Shown here piece after piece: positions 9,205 to 20,851 of a DNA stretch of 64,000 nt. The DNA comes from Staphylotrichum longicolle (Eukaryota; Ascomycota; Sordariomycetes; Sordariales; Chaetomiaceae), in assembly GCA_019096155.1 (NCBI GenBank), contig JAHCVI010000001.1, positions 248,001-312,000 on the forward strand, in the 5' to 3' direction. Below the pieces are notes generated by a model. That model worked only from the letters and a program-made list of their open reading frames with translations, was not told the DNA's origin and searched no databases. Every line of letters begins with the position of its first letter. Within the stretch, counting starts at the first letter, position 1. A program made the position numbers and the translations under genes.

Positions 9205-12200
9205 TCCCCCGAGGCGGAGGCGGCAAGAGGCGCCCTGTGAGTGGCGATCACCGTTGGTGTTGTGCTAGCAGCGCATGTTGCAACCAGTTCTGTGGTGTCA
9301 TAAACCCACCACGCAGGTGGGGAGCGCGTGTGTCAAAGAGGCCAGGAAGCCCAGGTGAAGGTCCGTGAAGGTCCTGACGTCGAGTGGCTCCTCAGGACAC
9401 CGGGAGTCGGGTGTGAGGCATGCCGAGATGAGGTCAAGTAGCGGCAGACGGGTATGCAAGAGGGAGAGAGGGAGAGATTTCCTCGGGCCGTGGAGGGAGG
9501 CTTGGTTCACCCCCGTCTCTGGATCTCTGGATCGGCAGCGGACGCGGGGGTTCCAGGCAGTTGGGAGCAGGAAAACGTGGAGAGCAGAGGCAAGCAGAGC
9601 GGGATGGGAAACAGGCGCGTGCTCTCAGCCCGGGCTATATTTATTGGGACATCGGGATCCAGCTGGTCGGTGTCGGGTGGAGAAGAGGCGATCTCGTTCC
9701 ACGGTGCGGAACCCGGGGTGATGCTCCCCTCAGAAAGCTAACAGAACGCTAGCTGATGTGGTGGCCCAGGGTCGCCCCAGTCAGAGGCGAGGTTGCATGG
9801 CACCGAGTCCCAATGAAGAAATTTCTGGGGGTGGAGGTGGGCACTTCCTGGGGCTGGGATCGAGAACTGCCGCTGACTGGCTGGGGGGGGATTTCGTGGC
9901 GTGAGAGGAGCTGGAGTCGGTCCTGGCCACGGGGGACAGCCAGACAGGACAGGCTGATGCAGCGCCGGGGTAGTTCGGTGCAGGGAGACTTTGTTCGACG
10001 AAGGCTCCAGACAAGACGCTCGCTCAGGTAGGACAGGTCGGGCAGGTCGGACAGCAGGTTCGAGAACGGAAGAGTCCGCGGCTTGTCGGGTGACACCAGG
10101 CTGGGGAAGAGTGGAAGGGGCCGAAGTGCGGAGGGGGAGGGGGAAAAAGCTCGAGTTGGTGGTTGCACGGCAGGTTCTGTGAGCCTCAGCGAGATGTTGG
10201 GTTGCTTTCCTGACTGAGTGCGGGATTGAGCTAAGGCCAGACTGGACTGGACTCAGCCTGAGAACTGAGATTGGGGAATTGCCTGGTCTGACGGGGTTTG
10301 ATGAGGCTCGGGTTCGGGTTCCTTCTAGGACGAAGACCACACTTGACAAGACAGGAAGGAACTGAAGCAAGAGAGCGCCAAAAAGCCACCGGTGCACTCA
10401 CCATGTCCTGCAGTGTCTCCTGACCACTTTCTGCCACTGACTGAACCCCAGCGAATCGGCAAATGGGTGACAGCTGTTGCCCCCGGAACCGTCACCGACA
10501 GCGGACTGGTGCAGGCAGTCCGGCAGCCAGTCGTGGAATTTCCGTGGCGTAATGGGGAGACCAATTCATTGCTTTTGCTCGAACGACAAGCCTTGTGCGC
10601 ATGTGTGTGTGAGAACTTGTGTGGTCACTGCGCCTGCTTGGCCTGGCGCACCCGCAGTTGCTGGCAGGGAAGCTCAGGAAGGAAAGAGCCCAGATCCCTG
10701 CCCCGAAGGGCCCTGCCTTGAGCCTGCCTCTCCCGTCCCACAAATCGCCCTACCAAGCGCACTAAACCTGGAACCGCTTGGCCCATGCACCGCGCTCAAA
10801 TTGTCACATTTCCACATTTGCCCATTTCCCCCCTTCTCCTTCCTTGTCTGGGGTGCCTGTCATGTTCAAGTCTTCAGCTCCCCCAACGAATCTCGTGTCC
10901 GTGGCTTGGTTGCGCCCGCCCTCTTCCAGGTTTCTCGCCATCATCCCTGCGAGAGCCGTTCTCCCGCACGTGGATGCCGGCCGTTCCACAGCATTGGGTT
11001 CGGACCTGTTGACAAGTCTTTTCCCTTGAGTCTCCCCCGCAGCAATTGGGAAAGCTTGGACCCGACCCCAGATATTTACCCTGGACGCGATTTGCGGGGA
11101 AGCCACTTGGACTACTACACCCAACCAAAGAAGTGTAAAGAGCGCCCCACCAGGTGCTGGGCCTCCGCGGAGCTGGAACCGAAGCTTGGGCCAGTGTCTG
11201 AGTTCACCAAATTGCCATCTCGTTTGGGTGTCAGGATGTTTATTAGTGTGTTGCGTCCATCTCGCCAGCGCACGGGTTCCTCGAGGTAAATTCGGGTGGC
11301 AAGATACGAAGATGGCTTGAGAGTGTTGGCACCCAACCCTCAGCCAAACCCAGCCAACTCGGAAAATGGGAGAAGCCCCAAAGGCCAAAATCCATCTCGA
11401 GGTGCACAATGCGTCGACTCGAAGGCCAGCGGTGGCACACTCGGCAAAGACAGCCACTCACGTCGGGCCTCATTTGCTGGCTCGAGGTCACGCGGCAGCG
11501 ACCAGCAGCCGGCAAGGGTTCCACCCAGGTCAGACAATTGCCAAAACCGAACTTGTGCAGAATGAAGGAGCCTTTACCCCCGTCCTGCGGGAATTATTCC
11601 GTAGCAGACGCTGCTCAATACAACACCCGCTGTTTCTCGGGCGCCAGTCCGATACTTTGCATTGGAACAGGACCTCTCGGCGAGTTCCGCTGAAAAAAGA
11701 AACAACTCAGAAAACACGCACCCGGTGACACAGGGTCCACAACAGCCGGGCGTTTCAAGCTGTGTTCTTTCCTTGTGCATCCTCCGCAAGTCATCTTAGC
11801 AAACCCTCAACTTCGGACTCTTCTCTGCCATGGCTTGCATCACAGAACTCTCTGTGAACTCTGGCAGGAGTCAACGGGGCAGCGCTTCTGTTGGGCGGAT
11901 TTAACCCCCTTGCCTGCAAACCGTCCGCTGACTCCCATGGTTGAGTCCACTCACTGTTGGCCGTACTCTACCGACTGCAAGGACATGGTCAGCAGTCGAA
12001 GCTGCCCGCTTTTCGGAGCCATCTCGAAAAACAAATGACCACTCAACGCGGGGTTCCAGGAGGCATTCAGGGTGTTCACTCTCGGGAAAACAGCGACCGA
12101 GAGGGGTGGCATAGCAAGCCCCCCCCCCCCGGATCTTAACGTTCATGCTTTTGACGCTGGCGAGGTCACCTTTCAGCAGCCGTCAGAACCAAGAATAGAA

Positions 12201-13804
12201 CCGTGAGGGTTGGGTTGGATACAATGCCCTCCCTGGCGCGACCGGCGACCGGAAGACCCAGAGATATGGGTCGTGCGCGTGCCACCTGCAGGCAGGCCAG
12301 ATCCCAGTGGTGCCCGCTGGGCTCGACAGGACCCGACAAAATACCATCCGTGGTTGTCCAGCAGAAAATGGCATCGTTTCAACTCTGGTCCAGTGGCCGA
12401 TTCCACCAGTCGCCCTCCGCCTGTTGCAGAAATGCCACCCAGGGGGTTGGTCTGCCCCGCCCGTGTTGGCCTCTCAGAACCTGGGATTCAGGTCGCGGAG
12501 ACCATCGGTGGGGGTACGCGACCATCCAGAGGGAACACCCGGTCGCAATGACGTCCTCCTCTGCAGCGTTGTCCTGTGTACACCCAGCCAGTGCCGGAAC
12601 AAGCGACCTGGTGAAGAATATTCAGGACCTGCAACAGTCAGCAAATGGTGGTGTGGTCCCATCTATCATCAAAGACCTTGTGGTCGTCCCATTCTTGCCC
12701 TCTCATCTGGTGTTGTCTGTCGTTAGTGTGGGGGGCAAACTCCGCCCGGCATGTCCGAATCTCAAAATTTTCATCTCTCTCTCATGATGCCGCGTTGGCT
12801 CGGATTCCCCGGTGCTGCAGAGGAAGGAAGGTGACCCCCATCTGCATGGCGTTGAGGGACTCGAGATGGTGTGGAAGCAAGGTGGGGGTCAGGACCAAAC
12901 TGTGGCTCAAACAAAAAAGCAACTGCCAGAATGCCCATCAATCTGGAAAGTTCCGATTCAGCCGATCGGTCCAGATTCATTTCCTGGTAGCGATCGAAGG
13001 CTGAATCTCAGGGAACTGCGACTCGTTTCATGCTCGAAGGAAGAAAGCAACCCGATGTTGCTGGAACTGTTTCCTTGTCACCCTGAGTCAGGATCCCTGT
13101 ATGAGGTATAGGGTAATTACCAGGTACCATGCCTACATGTACTGTACTGACATACACAGTACCAATGGAAGTGACGAGCAGGAGGAAAGTTGATGTGGGT
13201 CCAGGCAACCTCATCACGACAAACCCAAAAGTCGCGTCTGCATGTCGCAAAGTGTCAGCTCAACTCAACCGCCACCGGCTTGAGCGCCGGTAGAAAACAA
13301 CCGCCAGAGTCCAAGAAAACACCACTCCTCAACTCCGTACACCCAAGCCAAGTTGTCACTTTGCCATGTGCTGCGCGGCACCACCCCGCGTTCCATCACG
13401 TGGAGAGGGACCTCGGCACACAATGCCCGGGGCCATAGCCGGCTGCCGAAGTGGGTCCCCGGCCAGCGGGACGACCTCAACAACCTCAACACGACCGGAG
13501 TGTGTGAGACCGCGCCGGGTGAAGTGAGCCGGGTTCGAGATACTCGTCACCTGTGTCGCCTGTGTCACCTTCCTCATCCGCGCTCCCTCGAACACCACAG
13601 TCAAGGACTCAACTGAGCTCAGGCTCGAGGCAGTCAGTCAGACTCGCTGATTCGCTGATTCGCCGATTCGCAAAATCACCGATTCAGGGGTCAATCTCAC
13701 GGCGACGCTCGATCGCCATCTCATCGCAGTGCTGACGCGGGTTTACCAAACTTGAGTGAGAGACGCCCTCAAGTTCAGCCACTCCCGGTTCAATCACTGT
13801 CGCC
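9205..13804. other. long intergenic region, 4.6 kb
   Basis: No convincing gene. The longest open frames (for example 10477-11289 + and 9738-10397 -) are Pro/Ser/Cys-rich, have mixed codon use, contain no domain motif and overlap other frames. The first part probably holds the 5' leader and promoter of the 9204 gene; the last part holds the promoter of the thioesterase gene. A C12 run lies at 12119-12130. Confidence 0.5.
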
Positions 13805-14963
13805 ATGGCTTCACACGATGACCCCCCGCTGCCCCTGCAGCAGGCGTTGGAGATCGTCAAGCTGCCCGCCCAGGGGGAGGCCAGGCGCTTTCTGGGGACA
13901 AGGGCCGCCTACCTGCCCGGGTCCGACTACACGGCCGACAAGGGCATGCTCAGCCTGCACAAGGCTGCCTTTGGCGGTCACGTCTACGCCCAGGCAGCAC
14001 TGACTGCTGCCCGGGCCTGCCGCGAGCTCGAGGACGAAAGGGGGGCTAAGCCGGAGGAGAGGCTGGATCTTCATGTATGTACTCTCTCACACTCATGCAG
14101 TCTTGACTCAAGTTCTTAACACCCTCACCCAGACAATCCACGGCTACTTCACGCGTCCCGGCGACCGCTCCCGTCCCTTTTTGTACACGGTCAACCCCCT
14201 TACCTCGTCCCGCACCTTCAGCACCTTCTCCGTGATCGCCCACCAGCCCTCCCAGCCCAGCACCAACCCGCTCAACGACCACTTCCCGCTCGCCGACGCC
14301 GCCCTCCCGCTCGCCCCGCCCTCCTTTACCGCCCTCGTCTCCCTCAAGCTCCCAGAGCCAGACAGCGCGGGCGTCTCCACCCAGGAACCCCCACCCCAGA
14401 CCCGCTTCGCGGACATCCTCTCCTCCCGGCAGCCGCACGAGTGGCCGCCCGCGCCCCCCGTCGACATCACGGGCATGGTCGAGGTCGCGGGCGCCGACCA
14501 GGCGGGCCGCTTCCCCGTAGCCATCATGCACAAGGTCGACATGACGGCCTTCAACGAGACCCGCCCCGTGCACGAGCGCCGCGAGCTGCTCCTGTACAAG
14601 CTCCGCGCGCCGCTCCCCGCCGACGGCACGGACGACGGCGGGGTGTGGGACGCCAACGCGCACATCGTCGCGCACGCGTACGTGGCCGACCGCAACGGCC
14701 TGCTGATGGCGGGCAACCACGTCGGGTTCGGGCACGCGTTCAAGCGCGCCGCCAGCCTGAGCTACAGCTTCGTCATGCACGTCGGCGCCGCCGAGGCGGT
14801 CATGCGCGACGAGGACGGGTGGTGGGTGCAGGAGGTGTGGTTCCCGCGGGCGGCGGCCGGGCGGGGGATCGTGGAGAGCAAGATCTGGAGTCCGCGGGGC
14901 GTGCACGTGGCGACCGAGTATCAGGATGGGTTGGTGCAGGGGTTGGGGGTGGGGAAGTTGTGA
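13805..14963 (+). CDS. acyl-CoA thioesterase II family (double hotdog), possible peroxisomal tail
   Basis: Exons: 13805-14074 and 14133-14963, with a 58-nt intron (GTATGT...CCCAG), giving 366 aa. TesB-type enzymes hydrolyse acyl-CoA to free fatty acid and CoA. The second exon opens with HGYFTRPGDRSRPFLY, the family's H-x-YFxxPGD motif, followed by TSSRTFSTFSVIAHQP, and ends with hotdog-2 features such as GNHVGFGHAFKRAASLSYS. The C-terminus is GVGKL; GKL resembles a weak type-1 peroxisomal signal, so peroxisomal beta-oxidation support is plausible but not proven. The start is in good context (TCGCCATGG). Confidence 0.85.
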
Positions 14964-15626
14964 TGAGGGGAAAGAGGGGAAGTTAGAATGTTAGATACCT
15001 TATGGGATGGGATGGGAAGAGAGGTTGGAGGGACAGAGTAAGAGTGGAAGAGAGTCAAATGGAAGTTCAGAGGCATAAAGCAGATGTGGAAAGGAGTAGA
15101 GATGGAGCTAGAGGGATAGACTAGAGCCGGGTGAGCACTGTCTTGTTACAGATCTGTGTGTATTATCTGCCCAAGCTACTAAGCCATCGAACCAGAAGCG
15201 GGATTGCTGAATAGCTTCTTGGGGGCTCCGTGGTGAGGAAAGGAGGTAAGTGTAAACATCAGGGTTAGGGTTTGTGGGACGTCAAGCCTTGAGATTTTAG
15301 AATGGAAATCAGCAGATGACCCGTGCAATTCATTGACCATTGCAAAATAGTGATACTGCGAGAAGTTACAGCTTTTAGAGACAACAGAAATGCCAACTCA
15401 GCAGGTCCAAGCTTCACGGCGATCCAAAGCTGGTTCTGGTGGTTCCGAGGGTCGCACGTGCTCGGTCACATGTGCGCTAGCCCAAAACAGCAAGCACCTT
15501 TGCCAGCTCGGCTGCGGTGCTCCAAACGGGGCCAAATCAGACCATTTCTCACATCCAGAGAAACCGGCTTCACCCCTTCCCAAACACCCGCGACCCATTG
15601 AACCCGCTACCACCCCCGACGACACA
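14964..15626. other. intergenic, no gene seen
   Basis: 663 bp between two genes on the same strand: the 3' flank of the thioesterase (G/A-rich, no repeat) and the promoter/5' leader of COX4. No gene seen. Confidence 0.45.
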
Positions 15627-16704
15627 ATGTTCCTGCAGCGCTCTGCCGTGGCCGTCGCGCGCCGTGCCGCCGTCGCCCCGGTGCTCCGTCGCAGCATCGC
15701 CACCACCGCCGTGCGCCGTAAGTTGTGTCCTCGAAACTGAAACTCGTCCCGGAAGCCGAGCCGTGCCCGAAAAAACCCACCGTCATCGCCCGACACGAAG
15801 CTCCCCAAAATCCCGCGCGAAGGCGATGCCCCCCGCGCCCACGACGACGCGCGCTGCCCACGCCACACCCCAATTGAGCTGCGGCATCGACAGAGGCTGA
15901 CGATATTCGACCTGCAGGCAATGCCGTCCCCGACCAGCCCAAGATCAAGACTTTCAAGGGTACGGATCCTTTTCTTTCGTTGCGTCATGGGGAACCCGAG
16001 GGGAGGGAGCTTCTGACGTCAGTCAATTGGCGTCGAAGCTCGAGACAATCAATTCGCTGGAAGGGTGACTTGGGAAGGATGGAGAGGATGGCGGAGGAAG
16101 CTATTTCGGCTCAGGCACGCTGACGCTTTGTCCCGCAGAGATCAAGACGGAGGATGACCTGGTCGGCCCCGGCGCCCGCCCCGGCACCGTCCCCACCGAC
16201 ATTGAGCAGTCCACCGGTCTCGAGCGTCTCGAGATTCTCGGCAAGATGGAGAGCGTCGACATCTTCGACATGCGCCCCCTTGACGCCTCGCGCCGCGGTA
16301 AGCACGACAACCCATTGCATCGGATGGTGGGATGATGCGGGGTCAGCTGATACGGGACGGAATCACAGGCACCCTCAACGACCCCATCATGGTCCGCTCC
16401 GCCGGCGAGGAGCAGTTTGCCGGTTGCACCGGCTTCCCGGCCGACTCCCACAACGTCATCTGGCTCCGGGTTCGTACAACCTTTCCACGCTCCCAGGGGC
16501 AAACCATCTTTGCTAACGCAGTTGCTCCCTCCCAAGATGACCCGCGAGCGCCCGGTTGAGCGGTGCCCCGAGTGCGGCGGCGTCTACAAGATGGACTACG
16601 TCGGCCCCGAGGCCGACCACCACCACGACCACGGCCACGGTCACGGCCACGACTGGGTGGAGCCCAAGAACTTTGCCGACTTTGTCAAGCCCGAGTACTA
16701 CTAG
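15627..16704 (+). CDS. cox4: cytochrome c oxidase subunit 4 (yeast Cox4 / mammalian COX5B type)
   Basis: Nuclear-encoded subunit of respiratory complex IV, binding zinc in the mitochondrial matrix-facing part. Five exons: 15627-15717, 15918-15959, 16139-16297, 16369-16469 and 16537-16704, giving 186 aa. The N-terminus is an Arg-rich, acid-free targeting peptide (FLQRSAVAVARRAAVAP). Core motifs are GTLNDPIMVRS, FAGCTGFPADSHNVIWL and RCPECGGVYKM, giving the zinc Cys set (C in GCTG, CPEC). The C-terminus carries a His-rich stretch (DHHHDHGHGHGHDW). The last intron ends at CCAAG (16536), 18 nt past a GCTAAC branch site. A CAG at 16519-16521 is an alternative that would add five residues. Introns 1 and 2 (200 and 179 nt) are longer than usual here. 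Confidence 0.93.
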
Positions 16705-17275
16705 AGTGTTTTAAACCACCTACGGAGAGACGGGTTGGCGGGGAAGGGCAAGCAGCAAGAGAGAGATGGAGGCGGGGCGGGCTTGTAGAATATCCGGACA
16801 GGCAGAAGTGAGGTTGTATAGACGTCTTTTTTCTGTGGGGTTGAGACATGTGAGGAGGTCAGATGCCGATGTGTGCTTGGTAAAATGTACTGCACCATGG
16901 CCTGGACATTGGGAAGTGTGCTATCATCAAGTAACTATTGTGCGTCGTTCCGCAAACAACCCGAACCCAAGCTCAACGCCAGCAGTTCTCCTCGCAATCG
17001 CGGCCTAGACCAGCCCATCACTTGAAGGAGCAAAGGAACACATAAGCCCCATCGGGCTCAACAGCACCTTGATACTCCTGCAGCAACTCCAAGCCTCTGT
17101 CGTCCCTCCTGATCATGCCCTGCTGAACTGGCTCAGCCATCACGCCCGCCCATCTTTGAAGCAGCCCGCATCATGAGCCAGTCACCCCGCCGTCGCGGTC
17201 ACGGTCACATTCACCAGCTGGCTGAGGTGCTGGTCCTTTCGCACACACCCCCTTCATCGCACGGCACAGGAACCA
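16705..17275. other. intergenic, COX4 3' side
   Basis: About 570 bp after COX4, before a homopolymer junction. No gene seen. Confidence 0.4.
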
Positions 17276-17306
<31 letters not shown>

Positions 17307-17308
17307 AA
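17276..17308. repeat. C21/A12 homopolymer junction
   Basis: 21 C residues (17276-17296) directly followed by 12 A residues (17297-17308). The exact lengths are unreliable, given other signs of run-length error in this sequence. Confidence 0.85.
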
Positions 17309-17526
17309 CATGTCCCCTTCCGGAGTTTGACTCCCAGCCCCACCCTCGCCATGCATTCCGTTGAGTGTCTGGCAAGACTCTTTCTTCGCAATGGTACGGT
17401 ACGTGCCGTCGACGACCGAGCCGAAGCTTGCCTTCTTCGGGATGTTCGTTGTAAGGGGAGTGGTCAGATAACGATAGTGCAGCTGCTGGTGGCTGTTGTG
17501 TCTCCCGTTTGCGCGGGGCTAAGGTG

Positions 17527-17562
17527 GATGGGCAGATGGGCGGATGGGCAGATGGGCATGCA
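17527..17562. repeat. short GATGGGC-type tandem repeat
   Basis: About four degenerate copies of an 8-nt unit GATGGGCA/GATGGGCG on the plus strand, just upstream of the larger minisatellite. Confidence 0.7.
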
Positions 17563-17609
17563 CACTGCTGACGAATGGTGCTTCGTTGTCGTTGGCGGTT
17601 ATGTGGTGA

Positions 17610-18060
17610 TGGGTTAAAGAGGTGAGTTAAGGAGGTAGGTTAAGAGGTGAGTTAGGTGGGTAGGTTAGGGAGGTAGATTAGGGAGGTAGATTGGGGAGGT
17701 AGCTTAGAGAGGCAAATTAGGGGGGCAGGTTAGGAGGCAGGTCAGGGAAGCAGGTTAGGGAGACAGGAGAAGGAGTGGGTTAGGTGGGTATGTTAAGGAG
17801 GTAGTTTAGCGAGGTAGGTTAAGCAGTGAGTTGGGTGGGTGCTAGGCTAGGGAGGTGGGTTAGGGAGGTAGGGTAAAAAGGTAGGTTACAAAGGTAGGTT
17901 ACAAAGGTAGGTTACAAAGGTAGGTTACAGAGGCAGGTTAGAGAGGCAGGGCAGGGGGGCAGGTTAGGGAGGTAGGGCAGGGGGGCAGGTTAGGGAGGTA
18001 GGTTGAAAAGGTAGGTTACAGAGGCAGGTTAGAGAGGCAGATTAGGGCGGTGGGTCAGAG
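17610..18060. repeat. degenerate 13-nt minisatellite with TTAGGG cores
   Basis: About 450 bp made of imperfect units near GGTAGGTTAGGGA. A subregion at about 17878-17930 has four nearly exact AAAGGTAGGTTAC units. The plus strand is almost devoid of C in long runs and many units contain TTAGGG, the usual fungal telomere unit, although spacing is about 13 nt rather than 6. It lies between COX4 and the DUF4604 gene and overlaps neither. Confidence 0.85.
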
Positions 18061-18258
18061 ACGACGAGAGGATTGTTTGCTCTCGGGCGTCCCTTGATTG
18101 TTTTGTCATGCAGTGAGCTGCCCGGGATCGACTTCAGACCCGCTCATTCGTCCTCTACATAAACGCACATCGAGGCAATGTCGCAGAAGAAAACCGGTTT
18201 GGGCAAGACCGGGGTCGACGGCAGGGTTCGTGTGATCAGGCCGGCTGGCAAAGGCTGC

Positions 18259-18828
18259 TCAGCCTTCGTCATCCCCAAAGCTGAGCTTGATCTTCTTTGC
18301 CTTCTTCTTGGTCTTGGCTTTTGCAGCGGCAGCCGCGTCGTCCTTCTCTTTGATGTCCGGCGTTGTTGTGATATTTTTTGTCTTCTCGTTGCCTCGTTTG
18401 CCAGCCTTGCTGTTATGCTCTTGAGCGTCCTCGTCATCCGCGTCTGCGCCAATCACCTTTCCAATCTTCCTCTTTTTGCGCTGGTCGCCAATGGCGGCTA
18501 TCTTCTCACCCGACGCAGCATCGGTCTCGGCTGGCTGGTCTTGCTGCTCCTTTTCCCCGGCTCCCGCCAGTGTTGACTCCTTCTCCTTGACGCTACCGTC
18601 GATGCCCACTGTGACATCAACCGAGTTGCCGTGCTCGTCGACCACCAGTGGGGCGTCTTCAGCCTCGGCGCTGCCAGATCGCTGTTTGCCGGGCCGACGG
18701 CGAGCCGCGAGGATCGGGTCGGGTGCGTTGGAGTCTCGCTCGGAGGCGTGCTGGCCGCGGAGGCGGGCGAGGAAGGGCGGCAGGTTCGAGTCGTACTGCA
18801 GGTTCTTTGCAGTGATTTTCTGGGACAT
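18259..18828 (-). CDS. DUF4604 domain protein (189 aa)
   Basis: Single exon. It starts MSQKITAKNLQYDSNLPPFL, which is the characteristic opening of DUF4604 proteins, followed by RLRGQHA. The rest is highly charged and probably disordered, with RKKRKIGKVIG and a terminal KTKKKAKKIKLSFGDDEG block typical of the family. The basic clusters suggest a nuclear protein; the molecular role of the family is not established. Confidence 0.9.
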   Translation of the reverse strand: MSQKITAKNLQYDSNLPPFLARLRGQHASERDSNAPDPILAARRRPGKQRSGSAEAEDAPLVVDEHGNSVDVTVGIDGSVKEKESTLAGAGEKEQQDQPAETDAASGEKIAAIGDQRKKRKIGKVIGADADDEDAQEHNSKAGKRGNEKTKNITTTPDIKEKDDAAAAAKAKTKKKAKKIKLSFGDDEG

Positions 18829-20851
18829 GTTGGCGACAGAGGACGGACAGACCCGCGGTCGAGCGCGGTGCAGGGCACTGCAGTTCTGTCGGCCGAAATC
18901 TCAGGTGCTGTAATGCGTACTGCCTGCAGGAGCGGTTGACGGGATCGGGGAATGCCGTCCAAGAGTGTCTGGTGCAGATGCACCGAAGACTGGTGGAACA
19001 TGCCCAAGAGATGTCCAAGACTCGCGGCAAGTGGGGCCGGGGGGGAACCCACGGCCATTCCCTGTAAATACCGACTTCAAACCATTGTAATTCGTGAAAC
19101 GTTACGCAGTTTTTGCCAGTGGAAGGAGATGATCCATTGGCATCCGGATGTCCCTTCCGCAGGATGTTCTCTGCAAGTCATACCCAACCGCGAATCGAAC
19201 CAGATCAGAGGGAGTGATGCCTTCCGGGGGAATCTGCGATTGGGACCCGCGGAGCACATCCGGGAAGGGACACACGGCTCAGACTGGGAATTGACTTCCC
19301 CATTTGAAAGTCCAACCCAGGGCTCATTCGCCGCATTTCCCGCCCCTCCTCGTTCTCACCGACAAGCCACTAACCGCCGCGGCAGGGTTCCGGCGCCCCT
19401 CCTACCCTCCTGCCCCTCCATTCCAATCCATCGTCCGTCCCGCTGGCTCCAGCCTTGCGCGTCAGCGTTCCATGTCAGGCAGCAGCTTGACAGTTGTCAA
19501 CTCGGCGGATTGGCGCGGGGCGATTGGCGATTGGGGCCGGACGGTGTGCGATTCTGGGATCGGATGGGGACTTTTGTCGATTCGAACAAAGGGCTCATGC
19601 CTGGAGCAAGGCACCCCAGGCGAGGCAATGGCCTCACCACCAGCACTCAGATTGCGCCTCGGTGTGTTTTGCCAGCGGCAACGCGCCAAGGTCGTCCCTG
19701 TTCGCTGAGGAGAGGGAAAACCAACCGGACAGCTTCCGCGGCGTTTCACCATGCATTCAGCGCGGCTGTCATCATTTGACGCCCGGATCAGCATGACCAA
19801 CCGCAGAAACACAGAAGAACTGACTTGCAGGCTCGCCCCTGGTTCAAGCAAGGGTCTGCCTGTCCATGTCCACTTGAGGACCCAGCTCGTCGGGTCACCC
19901 ACAGCGCGGAGTGATGGGGTCCTGTTCCGATCAGAAACGCCATCCTTGGCAGAGAGGCTCATCTCACCCTTCGCGGGAGAGATCTCGGGCGGAGCCTCCC
20001 AGCCGGCCAGGGCAGAGCAGCCCGGCATCCCCTTCCGGCGACACACAATCTCACCCGCCGGTTGCCGGTGGCCTGCCCAGAGCTCGGGCGGCGCGGATGC
20101 TTGCGAAGCGTAGCCAGTCTAGTCGAGATGCGACCCCCCTTGGAAAGCGCGGGGCTCTTCCCCGCCAGCCCCTCAGACGCTGTAACACCTTCATTTGACC
20201 CGGTTCTACAGATCAAGTCCAGCGGTGAGGGTCAACGGTCACCGATAAGGGTCCATGAACCGCTGCCGCTCAACGCACAGTTGACCGGTGCCCCCACCGG
20301 GCGTCTCATGTCGATTCCCCGGCCTCGGCTTGCTATCCGAGTTGCACAAACTGGGAAGAAGCTCTGTGCTGGGGACCTCCCCTGCCAGGTGCTGGAAGTG
20401 GCCTCGCTCACCCCCTCCGCTCATCCTGGCTAAGCTCTTTCTCCTTTGTCCCGATTGGGCTCTCGCACATCACGTTCCCCGTCAGGTTGATCCCAGGGCG
20501 TGGCCGGTTTCCACGTTCTCGGATGCTTGTCTCACAGAAGCCGAGACGTGGGAACCAAAGTGCAGGGGATGGCGTCAGCCGCCCACCGCGCCAGGCACAT
20601 GCGCTGGCACCACCATCCGCTCTTCTACGTAGCTATGCAAGTTATAAGACACAAACGATCCCCTCCCATTCAGAGCTTACCGCCTGCCTCTGAATGACTC
20701 AAATAGCTCCATCGGGACTCGGGATCCGCCAGTTGTCTCTCCAGCTTGACTTCTCTCCTCCACCCATTCTCATGCCTTCATTTCTTCACCTTGAGCCTGT
20801 TGCGTCGCTCGCATTGGCCTACCAAGTGCCAGCTTCTTGTCCTTGACCACC
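18829..20851. promoter_or_regulatory. 2-kb divergent intergenic region
   Basis: It lies between DUF4604 (-) and the Clr5/ankyrin gene (+), so both promoters are here. No coding potential was seen: open frames at 18952-19779 and elsewhere change composition along their length and lack motifs. A pyrimidine-rich leader precedes 20852. Confidence 0.45.

Noticed and set aside
10477..11289. 270-codon open frame in the 4.6-kb intergenic region
   Set aside because: Pro/Ser/Cys-rich, no domain, composition like the surrounding non-coding DNA; no splice partner.
17610..18060. CRISPR-like array
   Set aside because: Units are contiguous and degenerate without unique spacers, and the genome is fungal; this is a minisatellite.
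19185..19215. Possible tRNA T-arm on the minus strand (GGTTCGATTC)
   Set aside because: The flanking bases do not form a T stem and no anticodon arm or acceptor pairing is present.
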